A DNA stretch of 64,000 bases from Gluconobacter wancherniae NBRC 103581 (lineage in GTDB: Bacteria > Pseudomonadota > Alphaproteobacteria > Acetobacterales > Acetobacteraceae), in assembly GCF_007988885.1 (NCBI RefSeq), contig NZ_BJUZ01000001.1:434001-498000 (forward strand), in the 5' to 3' direction. Shown one piece after another: positions 9,147-17,983 of the stretch. Position 1 is the first letter of the stretch; each line of letters begins with the position of its first letter. A program made the position numbers and the translations under genes. The notes beneath the pieces were generated by a model that ran no database searches, was not told the origin of the DNA, and saw only the letters and a list, made by a program, of their open reading frames with translations.

Positions 9147-9743
9147 ATGTTTGATTTCAGTTGGTCAGAAATCGCCCTGCTGGTTGTTGTGGCGCTGATT
9201 TTTATCGGCCCCAAAGACCTTCCGGTTGCGATCCGTACGCTTTCGCGCGGCCTCAAGGCCATGCGCAAAATGGCATCGGAATTTCAGACGCATGTCGATG
9301 ACATGGTGCGTGATGCGGATCTGTCGGAGGCGCGGGATCAGTTTCGTGACCTCAAGCGCTTCGACTTCCGGGAGCGGATGACAAAAGCGATCGACGGGGA
9401 TAATTCGATCCGTCGCAGTCTGGAAATCGAGGCGCCTGTAGGTGCTACCGCTGGGACTGCCATTGCGTCGGGCGTGTCTGATCTGCCGCGCGTTCCGGCA
9501 CCTCCGCCACCTCCGCCACCGCCGCCTCCCTACACATTCGGCATGGACGCGCAGCCCTATAACGCGCGGATGCAGGAGGCAGAACGTGAGCTTGCGGGTG
9601 CGCCCTCGATCCTGCCGCCCGCTACGGCGCGGCGCCTGTTGAACGAACGCCCCCGGTGGCGTGCGCCCGATATTCTTCCGCCTGTGCGGGCCATTCATCG
9701 CGGAGCCCGTGTCGTGATTTCGACCGAAGGGGAAGGCACTTGA
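9147..9743 (+). CDS. tatB: Sec-independent protein translocase protein TatB
   Basis: Component of the twin-arginine export receptor, 198 residues. It begins MFDFSWSEIALLVVVALIFIG with the conserved Glu and membrane helix, the hinge GPKDLP, and an amphipathic helix (AIRTLSRGLKAMRKMASEF) with the TatB-type HVDDMVRDADL following. The C-terminal half is low complexity with a run of about ten prolines (from 9500) and Arg-rich patches, longer than E. coli TatB. It is followed by tatC with a 4-base overlap. No tatA precedes it, unlike the usual tatABC order. Confidence 0.92.
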   Translation: MFDFSWSEIALLVVVALIFIGPKDLPVAIRTLSRGLKAMRKMASEFQTHVDDMVRDADLSEARDQFRDLKRFDFRERMTKAIDGDNSIRRSLEIEAPVGATAGTAIASGVSDLPRVPAPPPPPPPPPPYTFGMDAQPYNARMQEAERELAGAPSILPPATARRLLNERPRWRAPDILPPVRAIHRGARVVISTEGEGT

Positions 9744-10513
9744 GCGACGAAAACATTCAGGACACACCGATGCCGTTGTTGGAGCACCTGATGGAGCTCC
9801 GCCGCCGGTTGATCTGGTCCATCGTCACGTTCGTGATCGCCTTCGCCATCTGCTATCATTTCTCGGGAGCGATCTACCGGTTTCTGGCAGCGCCGCTTGG
9901 CGAGATCATGCGTCAGAAGGGCGAGCAGCCACATCTGATTTACACAGCACTGTACGAAGCATTCTTCACGTATATTCGCGTGGCTGTATTTGGCGCGACA
10001 TTCCTGTCGTTCCCGATGATCGCCATTCAGGCATGGATTTTCATAGCGCCTGGCCTTTACCGAAGTGAAAAGCGGGCTTTTGCGCCTTTCCTGATTGCGA
10101 CGCCGGTTCTGTTCTTAGTAGGCGCGGCTCTGGCCTATTACGTCGTGTTCCCGTTTGCATGGAGCTTTTTCCTGTCGTTTCAGACGTCAGATTCTGGCGG
10201 CATGGGCATTGAGCTGCAGGCCAAGGTTTCGGAATATTTGACGCTGGTAACGAAAATGATCCTGGCTTTCGGGATTTGTTTCGAGCTGCCTGTGATTTTG
10301 ACGTTGCTCGTTAAGGTTGGGATCGTGAATACGGCGCAACTCCGCAAATTCCGACGCTATGCGGTTGTTTGTGCGTTTGCTGTAGCCGCCGTTATTGCGC
10401 CCCCTGATGCAATCACGATGCTCAGCCTCGCCATTCCTCTGGTTGGGCTGTACGAAGTTTCCATTCTGACGGCACGGTGGGTAGAGCCGCGCCGCATTGA
10501 CGACGAAGACTGA
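9740..10513 (+). CDS. tatC: Sec-independent protein translocase protein TatC
   Basis: Polytopic inner-membrane receptor that binds twin-arginine signals. 257 residues with six predicted membrane helices. N-terminal [19 protein letters not shown] is the TatC hallmark, and FEAFFTY-type ([16 protein letters not shown]) and [18 protein letters not shown] follow. The start is set at TTG 9740, overlapping the tatB stop (TTGA) and preceded by GGGGAAGG; the next Met (9770) would cut the conserved acidic N-terminus. At the window's end msrP encodes a likely Tat substrate. Confidence 0.93.
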   Translation: MSDENIQDTPMPLLEHLMELRRRLIWSIVTFVIAFAICYHFSGAIYRFLAAPLGEIMRQKGEQPHLIYTALYEAFFTYIRVAVFGATFLSFPMIAIQAWIFIAPGLYRSEKRAFAPFLIATPVLFLVGAALAYYVVFPFAWSFFLSFQTSDSGGMGIELQAKVSEYLTLVTKMILAFGICFELPVILTLLVKVGIVNTAQLRKFRRYAVVCAFAVAAVIAPPDAITMLSLAIPLVGLYEVSILTARWVEPRRIDDED

Positions 10514-10527
10514 CGGAGCCTGAACCA

Positions 10528-11790
10528 ATGCATGACCTCAAAGCCCTGCGCGCCGATCCGGCCGCTTTTGACGCTGCTCTCGCGCGTCGGGGCCTGTCGC
10601 CAGTGGGGCAGAAGCTCGTTGCTGAGGACGAGCAGCGCCGTGCCGCTCTGGTGGCCTTGCAGAATGCGCAGGCGACACGAAAAAATCTGGCCAAGGAAAT
10701 CGGGCTGGGCAAGCGCAACAAGGAAGATACCTCCGCGCTCGAAGCTAAGGCTGTTGAACTGCGTGACGAGATCGGGGTGTTGGAAGAGCGCTCTGAGAGC
10801 ATCCAGCGTGGGATCGATGACGTTCTGAAGTCCCTGCCGAACCAGCTTGATGTATCGGTTCCAGACGGCAGGACCGAAGATGATAATGTCGTGGTGCACA
10901 CGCGCGGTGAGATCCGCGAGTTCAGCTTTGAGCCGAAGCAGCATTTTGAGCTTGGCGAAGCGCTGGGGCAGATGGATTTCCCGACTGCGGGCAAGCTTTC
11001 CGGAACGCGGTTTGTTGTTCTGCGAGGCGCGCTTGCACGTCTGGAGCGTGCTCTGGGTCAGTTCATGTTGGACACGCATACGAGCGAATTCGGGTATAGC
11101 GAAACCAGTGTGCCGCTGCTCGTAAATGACGAAGCCATGTATGGCACAGACAAGCTGCCGAAATTCGCTGAAGATTCTTTTCGGACTGAAGATGGTCGCT
11201 GGTTAATCCCGACTGCTGAAGTTCCGCTGACGGCATCGGTGATGGGCGATATTCTCCCTGCTGATGCGCTGCCGATCCGGATGGTTGCGTTGTCTCAGTG
11301 TTTCCGTTCGGAGGCGGGCTCTGCTGGTCGTGATGTGCGTGGAATGTTGCGCCAGCACCAGTTCACGAAGTGTGAACTGGTATCCGTCGTAAAGCCTGAA
11401 GACAGTGATGCGGAGCACGAACGCATGACGCAGGCCGCAGAGGCAATTCTGGAGCGTCTTGGTATTGCGTTCCGGCGGTTGCTGCTTTGCGCGGGCGATA
11501 CGGGCTTTGGTGCTGCCAAGACCTATGATCTTGAGGCGTGGCTACCAGGGCAGGGGGCGTGGCGGGAGATTTCCTCATGCTCCAACACGCGTGCTTTTCA
11601 GGCTCGGCGCATGGCCGCACGGTATCGTACCGAAGAAGGCCCTGCATTTGTGAATACGCTGAACGGCTCCGGTCTTGCCGTTGGCCGGACGATGATTGCT
11701 GTTATGGAAACATATCAGAACGAGGACGGCAGCATCACGGTGCCAGACGTTTTGCACCCCTATATGGGTGGCATCACCCGTATCGGATGA
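10528..11790 (+). CDS. serS: Seryl-tRNA synthetase
   Basis: Class II synthetase that charges tRNA-Ser (and tRNA-Sec where present). 420 residues with an N-terminal coiled-coil tRNA-binding arm (about residues 30-105), motif 2 [20 protein letters not shown] and motif 3 [23 protein letters not shown] lies 9 bases before the ATG; the gap to tatC is 14 bases. Last gene of the dgt-serS block; a strong hairpin follows at 11813-11847. Confidence 0.97.
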   Translation: MHDLKALRADPAAFDAALARRGLSPVGQKLVAEDEQRRAALVALQNAQATRKNLAKEIGLGKRNKEDTSALEAKAVELRDEIGVLEERSESIQRGIDDVLKSLPNQLDVSVPDGRTEDDNVVVHTRGEIREFSFEPKQHFELGEALGQMDFPTAGKLSGTRFVVLRGALARLERALGQFMLDTHTSEFGYSETSVPLLVNDEAMYGTDKLPKFAEDSFRTEDGRWLIPTAEVPLTASVMGDILPADALPIRMVALSQCFRSEAGSAGRDVRGMLRQHQFTKCELVSVVKPEDSDAEHERMTQAAEAILERLGIAFRRLLLCAGDTGFGAAKTYDLEAWLPGQGAWREISSCSNTRAFQARRMAARYRTEEGPAFVNTLNGSGLAVGRTMIAVMETYQNEDGSITVPDVLHPYMGGITRIG

Positions 11791-11812
11791 ATTGCCATCC
11801 AGCGGCGTAGAA

Positions 11813-11847
11813 ATGAGGCTCATGCAGGCAAGCTGCGTGAGCCTCAT
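11813..11847 (+). other. Strong hairpin downstream of serS
   Basis: Fifteen-base-pair stem (11813-11827 with 11833-11847, one T-G pair) closed by a GCAAG loop, 22 bases after the serS stop. No T-run follows, so it is not a classical intrinsic terminator; it may protect the mRNA 3' end or be a Rho-associated stem. Confidence 0.55.
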
Positions 11848-12193
11848 GCATGAGTGGGCTGTGAAGGCGAGTTTGAGTGAGTGTTCGCCAATCGTGCATA
11901 TGGCTGCGGTAAGTGTCAGATTCTGGCGGCCTTAGGGTGCTGTTCAAAAATTGTTGATCAGCGGTGCATGACTGCAAAAATTTGAGTTTAAAAATTCCGA
12001 CATGATGTTGTCGATTGCATTTCTGTAAATGGTGCGAGTGTTGTTTAAAGTATCATGTTGAAGCGGGATGTTTTGTTTTTTTGATCACTGAACATCATGC
12101 ATGTTTGTAGAAAACTGCCAGAGGCATACATCGGTAGTTTTTTCTTGGTTAGTATAATGTCGGCATGAGTATGTATGCGGAAATTCTGGAATT
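11848..12193. other. AT-rich intergenic region, no gene seen
   Basis: From about 11940 the base composition shifts visibly to AT-rich with many T and A runs, unlike the surrounding coding DNA. No open frame with a ribosome site, no tRNA-like fold and no terminator was found. A TATAAT at 12153-12158 lacks a convincing -35. The region ends at the promoter and operator of the XRE regulator. Confidence 0.5.
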
Positions 12194-12213
12194 GTTTCAT
12201 AAAATATTGAAAC
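12194..12213. promoter_or_regulatory. Candidate operator (inverted repeat GTTTCA-N8-TGAAAC)
   Basis: Perfect 6-base inverted repeat, arms 12194-12199 and 12208-12213, overlapping the -35 box of the promoter for the downstream XRE regulator. The size and position fit a dimeric helix-turn-helix repressor acting on its own promoter; this is inference. Confidence 0.4.
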
Positions 12214-12234
12214 AGGGATTTTTCAAATTATAAT
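12207..12234 (+). promoter_or_regulatory. Candidate sigma-70 promoter of the XRE regulator gene
   Basis: TTGAAA at 12207-12212, a 16-base spacer and a perfect TATAAT at 12229-12234. Transcription would start near 12241, leaving a leader of about 140 bases before the GTG at 12379. Confidence 0.55.
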
Positions 12235-12378
12235 ATTTACTGTTTGTTTTTTCTTAAAAAATCATTTTTCTCTTAATGTGTCTTTTCTCAATATTGCTCC
12301 ATAAGGTAGGAAGGGGCAGTAAAACCAAGCTTGTGTCTTTCATTCTTTTTGATTGAGGCGCAGAAAAGGGACATAATC

Positions 12379-12939
12379 GTGCATAAAACACTGCATTTGG
12401 CAGCCGAGCAGCGATGGAATTCCAGTGGTTCCGAGAACGCACCAAGGCTTATCATCGATGTCGAGTGCGGCGAGGTCCGCTTTTCGCAGGAAGGGCATGA
12501 TCAGATTCAGTCATGCTCGGTTGCGGAATTTGAAAACTGGGTGAAGGAAAATGCATCCGTCGTTATTGCTGGACCGGAAGCATCCCGTTTTCATCCTGGT
12601 CTGGAGCTTGGCCATCGTATACGGCTCTTGCGCGAAATGGCGGGTATGTCTCAGCAGCAGCTTGCTGATGCCGCCGGAATTTCACGATCCGCTGTAGCTT
12701 TCTGGGAGACGGGCCGTTCAGGTCATGTTGGCAAGCACCTTGGGACGCTTGCAGGGGTTCTTGGTGTAGAGCCCGAAGTGTTGCTTACAGGCATGGCCTA
12801 TAAAGAGATCCAAGCGACGCTGACGCCCGATGAAAGCGTGATGGTAACGATGTATCGCGCTTTGGACCCTTTGATAAAAATTCAGGCTCAGAAGTGGATT
12901 GAACGTCGAGTGCGTCAGGCAGACGAAGCCGAAGGATGA
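12379..12939 (+). CDS. XRE-family helix-turn-helix transcriptional regulator
   Basis: A 186-residue DNA-binding protein. GTG 12379 is chosen because AAAAGGG lies 8 bases upstream; the longer frame from 12331 has no ribosome site. The N-terminal third (IIDVECGEVRFSQEG, VAEFENWVKENASVVI) is an unrecognised domain. The HTH_3 domain covers about residues 85-145: LGHRIRLLREMAGMSQQQLADAAGISRSAVAFWETG, then LAGVLGVEPEVLL. The C-terminus is helical and charged, without protease or dimerisation motifs. Its target is unknown; the inverted repeat overlapping its own promoter suggests autoregulation. A 15-bp hairpin follows. Confidence 0.82.
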   Translation: MHKTLHLAAEQRWNSSGSENAPRLIIDVECGEVRFSQEGHDQIQSCSVAEFENWVKENASVVIAGPEASRFHPGLELGHRIRLLREMAGMSQQQLADAAGISRSAVAFWETGRSGHVGKHLGTLAGVLGVEPEVLLTGMAYKEIQATLTPDESVMVTMYRALDPLIKIQAQKWIERRVRQADEAEG

Positions 12940-12941
12940 CT

Positions 12942-12980
12942 GTTTTCCGGGAAAGGTTTTTGTTTCCTTTCCCGGAAAAC
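12942..12980. terminator. Perfect 15-bp hairpin between convergent genes
   Basis: Arms 12942-12956 and 12966-12980 are exact reverse complements, with a 9-base T-rich loop. It lies 3 bases after the XRE regulator stop and 12 bases from the helicase stop on the other strand. No T-run follows on either side, but the convergent position suggests a bidirectional transcription end. Confidence 0.55.
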
Positions 12981-12991
12981 CGCCTTCCTGC

Positions 12992-15481
12992 CTAACGCTT
13001 TTTACGGCCCCGGGTGCGATCATCTTTCTTGCCGGATGGCCGTTTCGGGGAGGACGGATAGGATTTGGTTGCAGGCTTCGCGCCCGGCGGCTTTCCGCGC
13101 CCTGCAAAGCCGCCCCTGTGCTGTCGCTGTGTTTCGCGCGCCCGGCTCTGTGTGCGCAGAACCTGTTCGATCCAGTCATTGAGGGCTGTGGTGTTGCTCT
13201 CTGCATCTTCTTGGGCGGGGTAGGCTTCCGGGAAACGCAGGGCCAGCCAACGCCATGCAACCAGGCGCTTATGGCGCTTTTCGGCGCGTTCAAGCTCCTC
13301 ACGACCCGCCTGTTCTGCGTGGGGAAGACGGCCCGTGCCTGGTGGTGGCACCCTCCTGCCTGCTGCGTGGTCTGCAGCCCATTGTACTAGCCGCTGTATT
13401 CCGTTATCGCGCTCGTCGATCGGGCACATCGCGTATGTCCAGCGTGTGGAAAGATCCAAACCTTCCACACCTTCGAGAGCCGCTGCAATTTCGAGTGCCT
13501 GATCCATGTCGGCCAAACGATAATTGGGATCGTCCGGGCGCAGGACCGCACGCTTGATTCGGGTCAGGACGCCGTACAGGCTGTCGCTGCCGATTTCTTC
13601 TGCGACGGCACGCACGATGTCTGAATCGGGTTGAACGAGGGGACGAAGTTCAACGATTGGCTCGGGGGGAGCCTCCAGCATTCTGCGAACGAAAGTCGGG
13701 CTTCCAGCTTCTGCCAGAACACATACCAGACCCTCCTCGTGCTTCCCGTAACGGCCTGCACGGCCACCGATTTGCTTTACTTCCTGGGAGGTAAGATCAC
13801 GGGTCTGGCGACCATCAAATTTTTTCAGTGCGCTGAAGACTACGCGGCGTATTGAAAGGTTAAGTCCCATGCCGATGGCATCCGTTGCCACGAGAATATC
13901 GGCTTCGCCATTATTAAAGCGCGCAGCTTCTGCGCGGCGAACTTCCGGGCTGAGTGCGCCGTATACGACCGCAACACGTCGGTTTCTGGACATCAGATCT
14001 GCACGCAGATCTAGTACTTCGCGGCGAGAGAAAGCGATGACGGCGTCATTGGGTCTGAGGTCGTCCAGACGCAAAGTCCCACTCGCTTTCAAAGGGCTCT
14101 TACGTTCAAGGTGGATCTCGTCCACTGGATCATTGCACAACTCGGCAATGCGTTTGACGAGCGGAATACAGTCTGCCGCGCCAAGGACGAAGATGTGCCG
14201 TGCGGGAACGCCCATGATGGCCGCTGTCCATGCAGCACCGCGGTCTGGGTCTGCAAGCATCTGGGCTTCGTCGATAATGGCAACATCGACCGGGTTGTTG
14301 AACGGACACATCTCGACGGTAGCGGCCAGATGGCGGGCACCCGGCATGATGATGCGTTCTTCGCCGGTTGAGAGAGAAGCGGGCACACCGCGCGAGAGCA
14401 TTGCTTCGCGGAACTCATGCGCGAGCAGCCGTAACGGCGCGAGTGCCAGCCCGCTTTCTGCTGCTGCAAGAGCGTTGAGTGCAGTGTGAGATTTCCCGGA
14501 ATTGGTTGGGCCTGTCACGAGCGTGATGCGGCGCTTCAGGGATCGCGCGGTCCGGAAATGTGCTGCAAAGCGATCAAGTGCGGCGACGCGTGCGATGGCA
14601 GCGTTGCCCGCAATCGTCCCACGGTTCAGCTTCTCGGGCCGATCTCCCTTGGACGATCCACGCCATGTGGAAAGTTGGGGGCGGATTTTCTGCAGTTCGG
14701 CCGGGTCGAAGAAGAAAAGCTCAATTCCGTCGTGTCGGGTTTCGCGGCGCGCGATGGGTAGGCGATTTTCTGCGATCCATCTCAGTGCCTCACGTCGCGT
14801 GCAACCGAGAACGTCCGGAACGGCTTCAAAGCCGATCAGTCGCGATTCCCATTCGCGCAAACGCTCAAGTTCGCGGGTGCGTTTACGTTCGGCGCGGGCC
14901 TGAATATCAGCCTGTTCGCGGGCGCGGCGTTCCTCAGCGAGGCGCAGCTCGTCTTCGAAGCCGAGGTCTTCGCTGCCGAAAGCGGCGGCGATCCCGCGTG
15001 AGAGTTTCTCAAGCTGACCTCCAGAGAGCATCAGCCCTGTATCAGCGAGATCTGCCCGAACGTCTTCAAGCACGTTGCGTGGAGAGTCACCCATCTCCTG
15101 CCAGCGTTGCAGGAGGACTTCGTCCAGCGCGTGACGCAGGGCAGGCATGTCGGCCTTGGGATCGTGGATGCGGGCCGCAGCTTCTTGGGTATCGAGCTTG
15201 CTGATCCACACTTCGCCTGCGCGACGGGCCACGTTCATGAGCTGGGCTGCCCAGTTTTTGCGGCGCACTGCACATAGCGCCTCGAGCAGGTTTTCACGCG
15301 ACAGCGTGGCGTCCGGGCCTTCGAGGCGGCGGGCGACCTGACGGAGCATTGTCGGGCGTTCTCGAGGGGTGATGTCGAGCGGGGTGCCGAACTCCTCTTC
15401 CGCGTGGATTAACGCGCGTTCAGCGGGAGAAAGGGCATCTGCTGGGGCGGAATGTTCGGTCATGAGAGTCTTGTGCTTCAT
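12992..15481 (-). CDS. SUV3-like DEAD/DEAH RNA helicase
   Basis: 829-residue helicase related to mitochondrial SUV3. Walker A is VTGPTNSGKSHTAL (about residue 320), Walker B region IDEAQML, motif V-like ATDAIGMGLNL and motif VI QIGGRAGRYGKH; the C-terminal SUV3 domain holds WTYAMCPIDERD. The N-terminal 300 residues are charged, with a possible coiled coil rich in Glu and Arg (RRAREQADIQARAERKR) and a wHTH-like patch (VLGCTRREALRWIAENRLP). The tail is Lys/Arg-rich. Alphaproteobacteria carry this helicase widely; an RNA turnover or ribosome role is likely. Start may be 15481 or the Met at 15463. Confidence 0.85.
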   Translation of the reverse strand: MKHKTLMTEHSAPADALSPAERALIHAEEEFGTPLDITPRERPTMLRQVARRLEGPDATLSRENLLEALCAVRRKNWAAQLMNVARRAGEVWISKLDTQEAAARIHDPKADMPALRHALDEVLLQRWQEMGDSPRNVLEDVRADLADTGLMLSGGQLEKLSRGIAAAFGSEDLGFEDELRLAEERRAREQADIQARAERKRTRELERLREWESRLIGFEAVPDVLGCTRREALRWIAENRLPIARRETRHDGIELFFFDPAELQKIRPQLSTWRGSSKGDRPEKLNRGTIAGNAAIARVAALDRFAAHFRTARSLKRRITLVTGPTNSGKSHTALNALAAAESGLALAPLRLLAHEFREAMLSRGVPASLSTGEERIIMPGARHLAATVEMCPFNNPVDVAIIDEAQMLADPDRGAAWTAAIMGVPARHIFVLGAADCIPLVKRIAELCNDPVDEIHLERKSPLKASGTLRLDDLRPNDAVIAFSRREVLDLRADLMSRNRRVAVVYGALSPEVRRAEAARFNNGEADILVATDAIGMGLNLSIRRVVFSALKKFDGRQTRDLTSQEVKQIGGRAGRYGKHEEGLVCVLAEAGSPTFVRRMLEAPPEPIVELRPLVQPDSDIVRAVAEEIGSDSLYGVLTRIKRAVLRPDDPNYRLADMDQALEIAAALEGVEGLDLSTRWTYAMCPIDERDNGIQRLVQWAADHAAGRRVPPPGTGRLPHAEQAGREELERAEKRHKRLVAWRWLALRFPEAYPAQEDAESNTTALNDWIEQVLRTQSRARETQRQHRGGFAGRGKPPGAKPATKSYPSSPKRPSGKKDDRTRGRKKR

Positions 15482-15596
15482 TCCGGCTCAGGCTTCAACG
15501 CACATGGGTTTCCCCGGAGCACAGGAATAAGCTAAAAGACCCGACCAATTCAGGTCCGAGACCTGTATCCGTTCCGTTCCGGAGACAGAAACAGAC

Positions 15597-16484
15597 ATGT
15601 CCACCGCGCTTCCCGCTGCCCCGACCCCGACCCTTGATGCACCGCTGAGCGGGCTTGTTCCGTTTGACGGACATCCCAATCAGTATCGTCTGGGCTCTCC
15701 GAGCAAAGAATATAGTCATCTTTATGCGGCTGAGGTTCTGTCCGTTCATCACTGGACAGACCGCCTTTTCAGTTTCACGACAACGCGTGATCCTGCGCTG
15801 CGTTTTGAGAACGGCCAGTTCACGATGATCGGGATTGAAGTAGACGGTAAGCCGTTGCTTCGCGCCTATTCGATCGCATCCGCGAATTATGAGGATCATC
15901 TTGAGTTCCTCTCGATTGCCGTCGAGAGTGGTCCGCTGACGTCGCGTCTGCGCCATGTGAAGGTGGGGGACACTGTTCTGATCGGTCGTAAGCCGGTTGG
16001 GACATTGCTGCTCGACAATCTCAAGCCAGGCCGCAACCTTTATTTCCTGTCGACAGGTACGGGCCTTGCACCATTCATGAGCCTGATCAAAGATCCTGAG
16101 GCTTATGATCGCTATGAGAACGTCATTCTGAGTCATACTGTTCGTGTTTCGGGTGAACTGGCTTATGCCAACCACATCCGCCATGAGCTGCCGCAGCATG
16201 AATTCCTGGGTGAGGATGTGGCTGCGAAGCTGCGTTATTACCCTGCCGTGACGCGTGAAGAATTTGCCGTGACGGACCGGATCACCACGTTGCTTGAAAA
16301 TGGCAAGATCTACCGTGACCTGAACATCGACGAACTGGACCCGGAGCATGACCGCGTCATGATCTGTGGTTCGCCCGAGATGCTGGCGGACACGGAAGCG
16401 CTACTTGAGCGCCGTGGCTTCACGGAAGGTAACATGAACACTCAGGGTTCATATGTTGTCGAGAAGGCGTTCGTCGCCCGCTGA
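15597..16484 (+). CDS. fpr: Ferredoxin-NADP(+) reductase
   Basis: FAD enzyme exchanging electrons between NADPH and ferredoxin/flavodoxin. 295 residues, about 35 longer than usual at the N-terminus (Ala/Pro-rich). FAD-binding RAYSIAS with SPxT-type surroundings, nucleotide-binding STGTGLAPFMSLI, CGSPEML for NADP, and a C-terminal VVEKAFVAR tail matching the bacterial subclass. Start at 15597: no better ribosome site inside, upstream GGAGACAG fits. Probably transcribed with gor 24 bases downstream, together forming an NADPH redox-defence pair; FPR commonly feeds Fe-S repair in alphaproteobacteria. Confidence 0.92.
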   Translation: MSTALPAAPTPTLDAPLSGLVPFDGHPNQYRLGSPSKEYSHLYAAEVLSVHHWTDRLFSFTTTRDPALRFENGQFTMIGIEVDGKPLLRAYSIASANYEDHLEFLSIAVESGPLTSRLRHVKVGDTVLIGRKPVGTLLLDNLKPGRNLYFLSTGTGLAPFMSLIKDPEAYDRYENVILSHTVRVSGELAYANHIRHELPQHEFLGEDVAAKLRYYPAVTREEFAVTDRITTLLENGKIYRDLNIDELDPEHDRVMICGSPEMLADTEALLERRGFTEGNMNTQGSYVVEKAFVAR

Positions 16485-16508
16485 GCCAGACGGCACGGAG
16501 ATAAAGAG

Positions 16509-17903
16509 ATGCAGGAATTCGACCTTTTTGTCATAGGCGCCGGTTCAGGCGGGGTGCGCTGCGCGCGTATTGCTGCCCAAAACGGCGCACGCGTGGCGAT
16601 TGCCGAGCGTCGGCATTGGGGTGGAACCTGCGTTAATCTTGGCTGCGTGCCGAAAAAGCTCATGGTCTACGCGGCTGATTATGGCCGCGAAATCGACGAT
16701 GCCCGCTCCTATGGTTGGGACGTGACACGCGGTTTTCATGATTGGGCCAAGCTGATCGATGCCAAGGACCGCGAAATTGAGCGCCTGAATGGCATCTATA
16801 TTTCAATGCTCCAGAAGGCAGGTGTCACGCTCTTTACTGGCGATGCGCGGCTCGTGGATTCTGACACCATCGAGATTGCTCCCTCTGATCTTGCGCCTGA
16901 AGTCCAGACGCAGACGGTTCGTGCCAAAAATATTGTAATTGCCACCGGCTCCACCCCTCACAGGCTTGATATTGAGGGTGCCGAGCACGCGATTGTCTCT
17001 GACGATGCCTTCCATCTTGAAGACCGGCCGGAGCGTGTTGCCGTTATTGGCAGCGGGTATATCGGCGTTGAATTTGCAGGGATTTTTGCAGGGCTGGGCT
17101 CCAGTGTGGACCTGGTCTATCGGCAGAATCTTCCACTTCGTGGTTTCGATCACGAACTACGTGCCCATCTGGCAGAACTGCTTCCGATCAATGGTATCCG
17201 GGCTCGTCATTCCACCTCTCCCGAGCGGATCGAGAAAGTGGAAGATGGCTATCGCCTGCATCTTGATGATGGTGTGGTTCTTGAAACGGACTGCGTGTTC
17301 ATGGCGACAGGTCGACGTCCGAATATTGCGTCGCTTGGGCTGGATCGGATTGGACTGAAAACCGTTGATGGCAGAATCGCGGTTAATGCGAAGTCTGAAA
17401 CGAATATTCCGAATGTGTATGCAATCGGTGATGTCATCGATACTTACAACCTTACGCCTACAGCGATTGCCGAGGGACATATTCTTGCCGAGCGCCTTTT
17501 TGGAGAGCCCGGTCGGGAATGGTCTTTCGACACGACCCCTAAGGCTGTTTTCTTCACCCAGCCTCTGGCATCTGTGGGGTTGACGGAGGAAGAGGCCACC
17601 AGAGATCATGATCTGGAAATTTTTACCTCAACCTTTACGCCGATGCGTCAGACGCTTTCAGACCGCAAGGGCAAGGTTCTGATGAAGCTGGTCGTTGATG
17701 CGCACAGCAATGTGGTTCTGGGCGCGCATATGATCGGGCCAGATTCACCCGAAATCATTCAGGGGCTTGCGATTGCCGTGACGGCGGGCCTGAAAAAGCG
17801 CGATTTTGATCGGACGATCGGTCTGCATCCCACCAGTGCCGAAGAGTTCGTCACGATGCGTTCCCGGACCCGATACGTCCCTTCGGCCAGCGGGACAGTC
17901 TGA
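16509..17903 (+). CDS. gor: Glutathione-disulfide reductase
   Basis: NADPH-dependent flavoenzyme that regenerates GSH. 464 residues. FAD GAGSGGVRCA at the N-terminus, redox-active disulfide GGTCVNLGCVPKK (about residues 38-50), NADPH-binding GSGYIGVEFA, FAD-binding YAIGDV, and the C-terminal dimer-interface HPTSAEEFV with the active-site His. GGAG precedes the ATG. It is the usual alphaproteobacterial GorA; trypanothione or mercuric reductases lack this combination. Confidence 0.93.
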   Translation: MQEFDLFVIGAGSGGVRCARIAAQNGARVAIAERRHWGGTCVNLGCVPKKLMVYAADYGREIDDARSYGWDVTRGFHDWAKLIDAKDREIERLNGIYISMLQKAGVTLFTGDARLVDSDTIEIAPSDLAPEVQTQTVRAKNIVIATGSTPHRLDIEGAEHAIVSDDAFHLEDRPERVAVIGSGYIGVEFAGIFAGLGSSVDLVYRQNLPLRGFDHELRAHLAELLPINGIRARHSTSPERIEKVEDGYRLHLDDGVVLETDCVFMATGRRPNIASLGLDRIGLKTVDGRIAVNAKSETNIPNVYAIGDVIDTYNLTPTAIAEGHILAERLFGEPGREWSFDTTPKAVFFTQPLASVGLTEEEATRDHDLEIFTSTFTPMRQTLSDRKGKVLMKLVVDAHSNVVLGAHMIGPDSPEIIQGLAIAVTAGLKKRDFDRTIGLHPTSAEEFVTMRSRTRYVPSASGTV

Positions 17904-17983
17904 GAAAATATGAAAGTCCGGTCATCGAACAGGTTCCATTTCGGACCGGTCATTAACAAACAGGATCCGGGGCAGGTGCGGGC

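Noticed and set aside
13869-14489. 206-residue plus-strand frame opposite the SUV3-like helicase
   Set aside because: Ser/Arg/Ala-rich antisense translation with no domain; the opposite strand carries Walker motifs.
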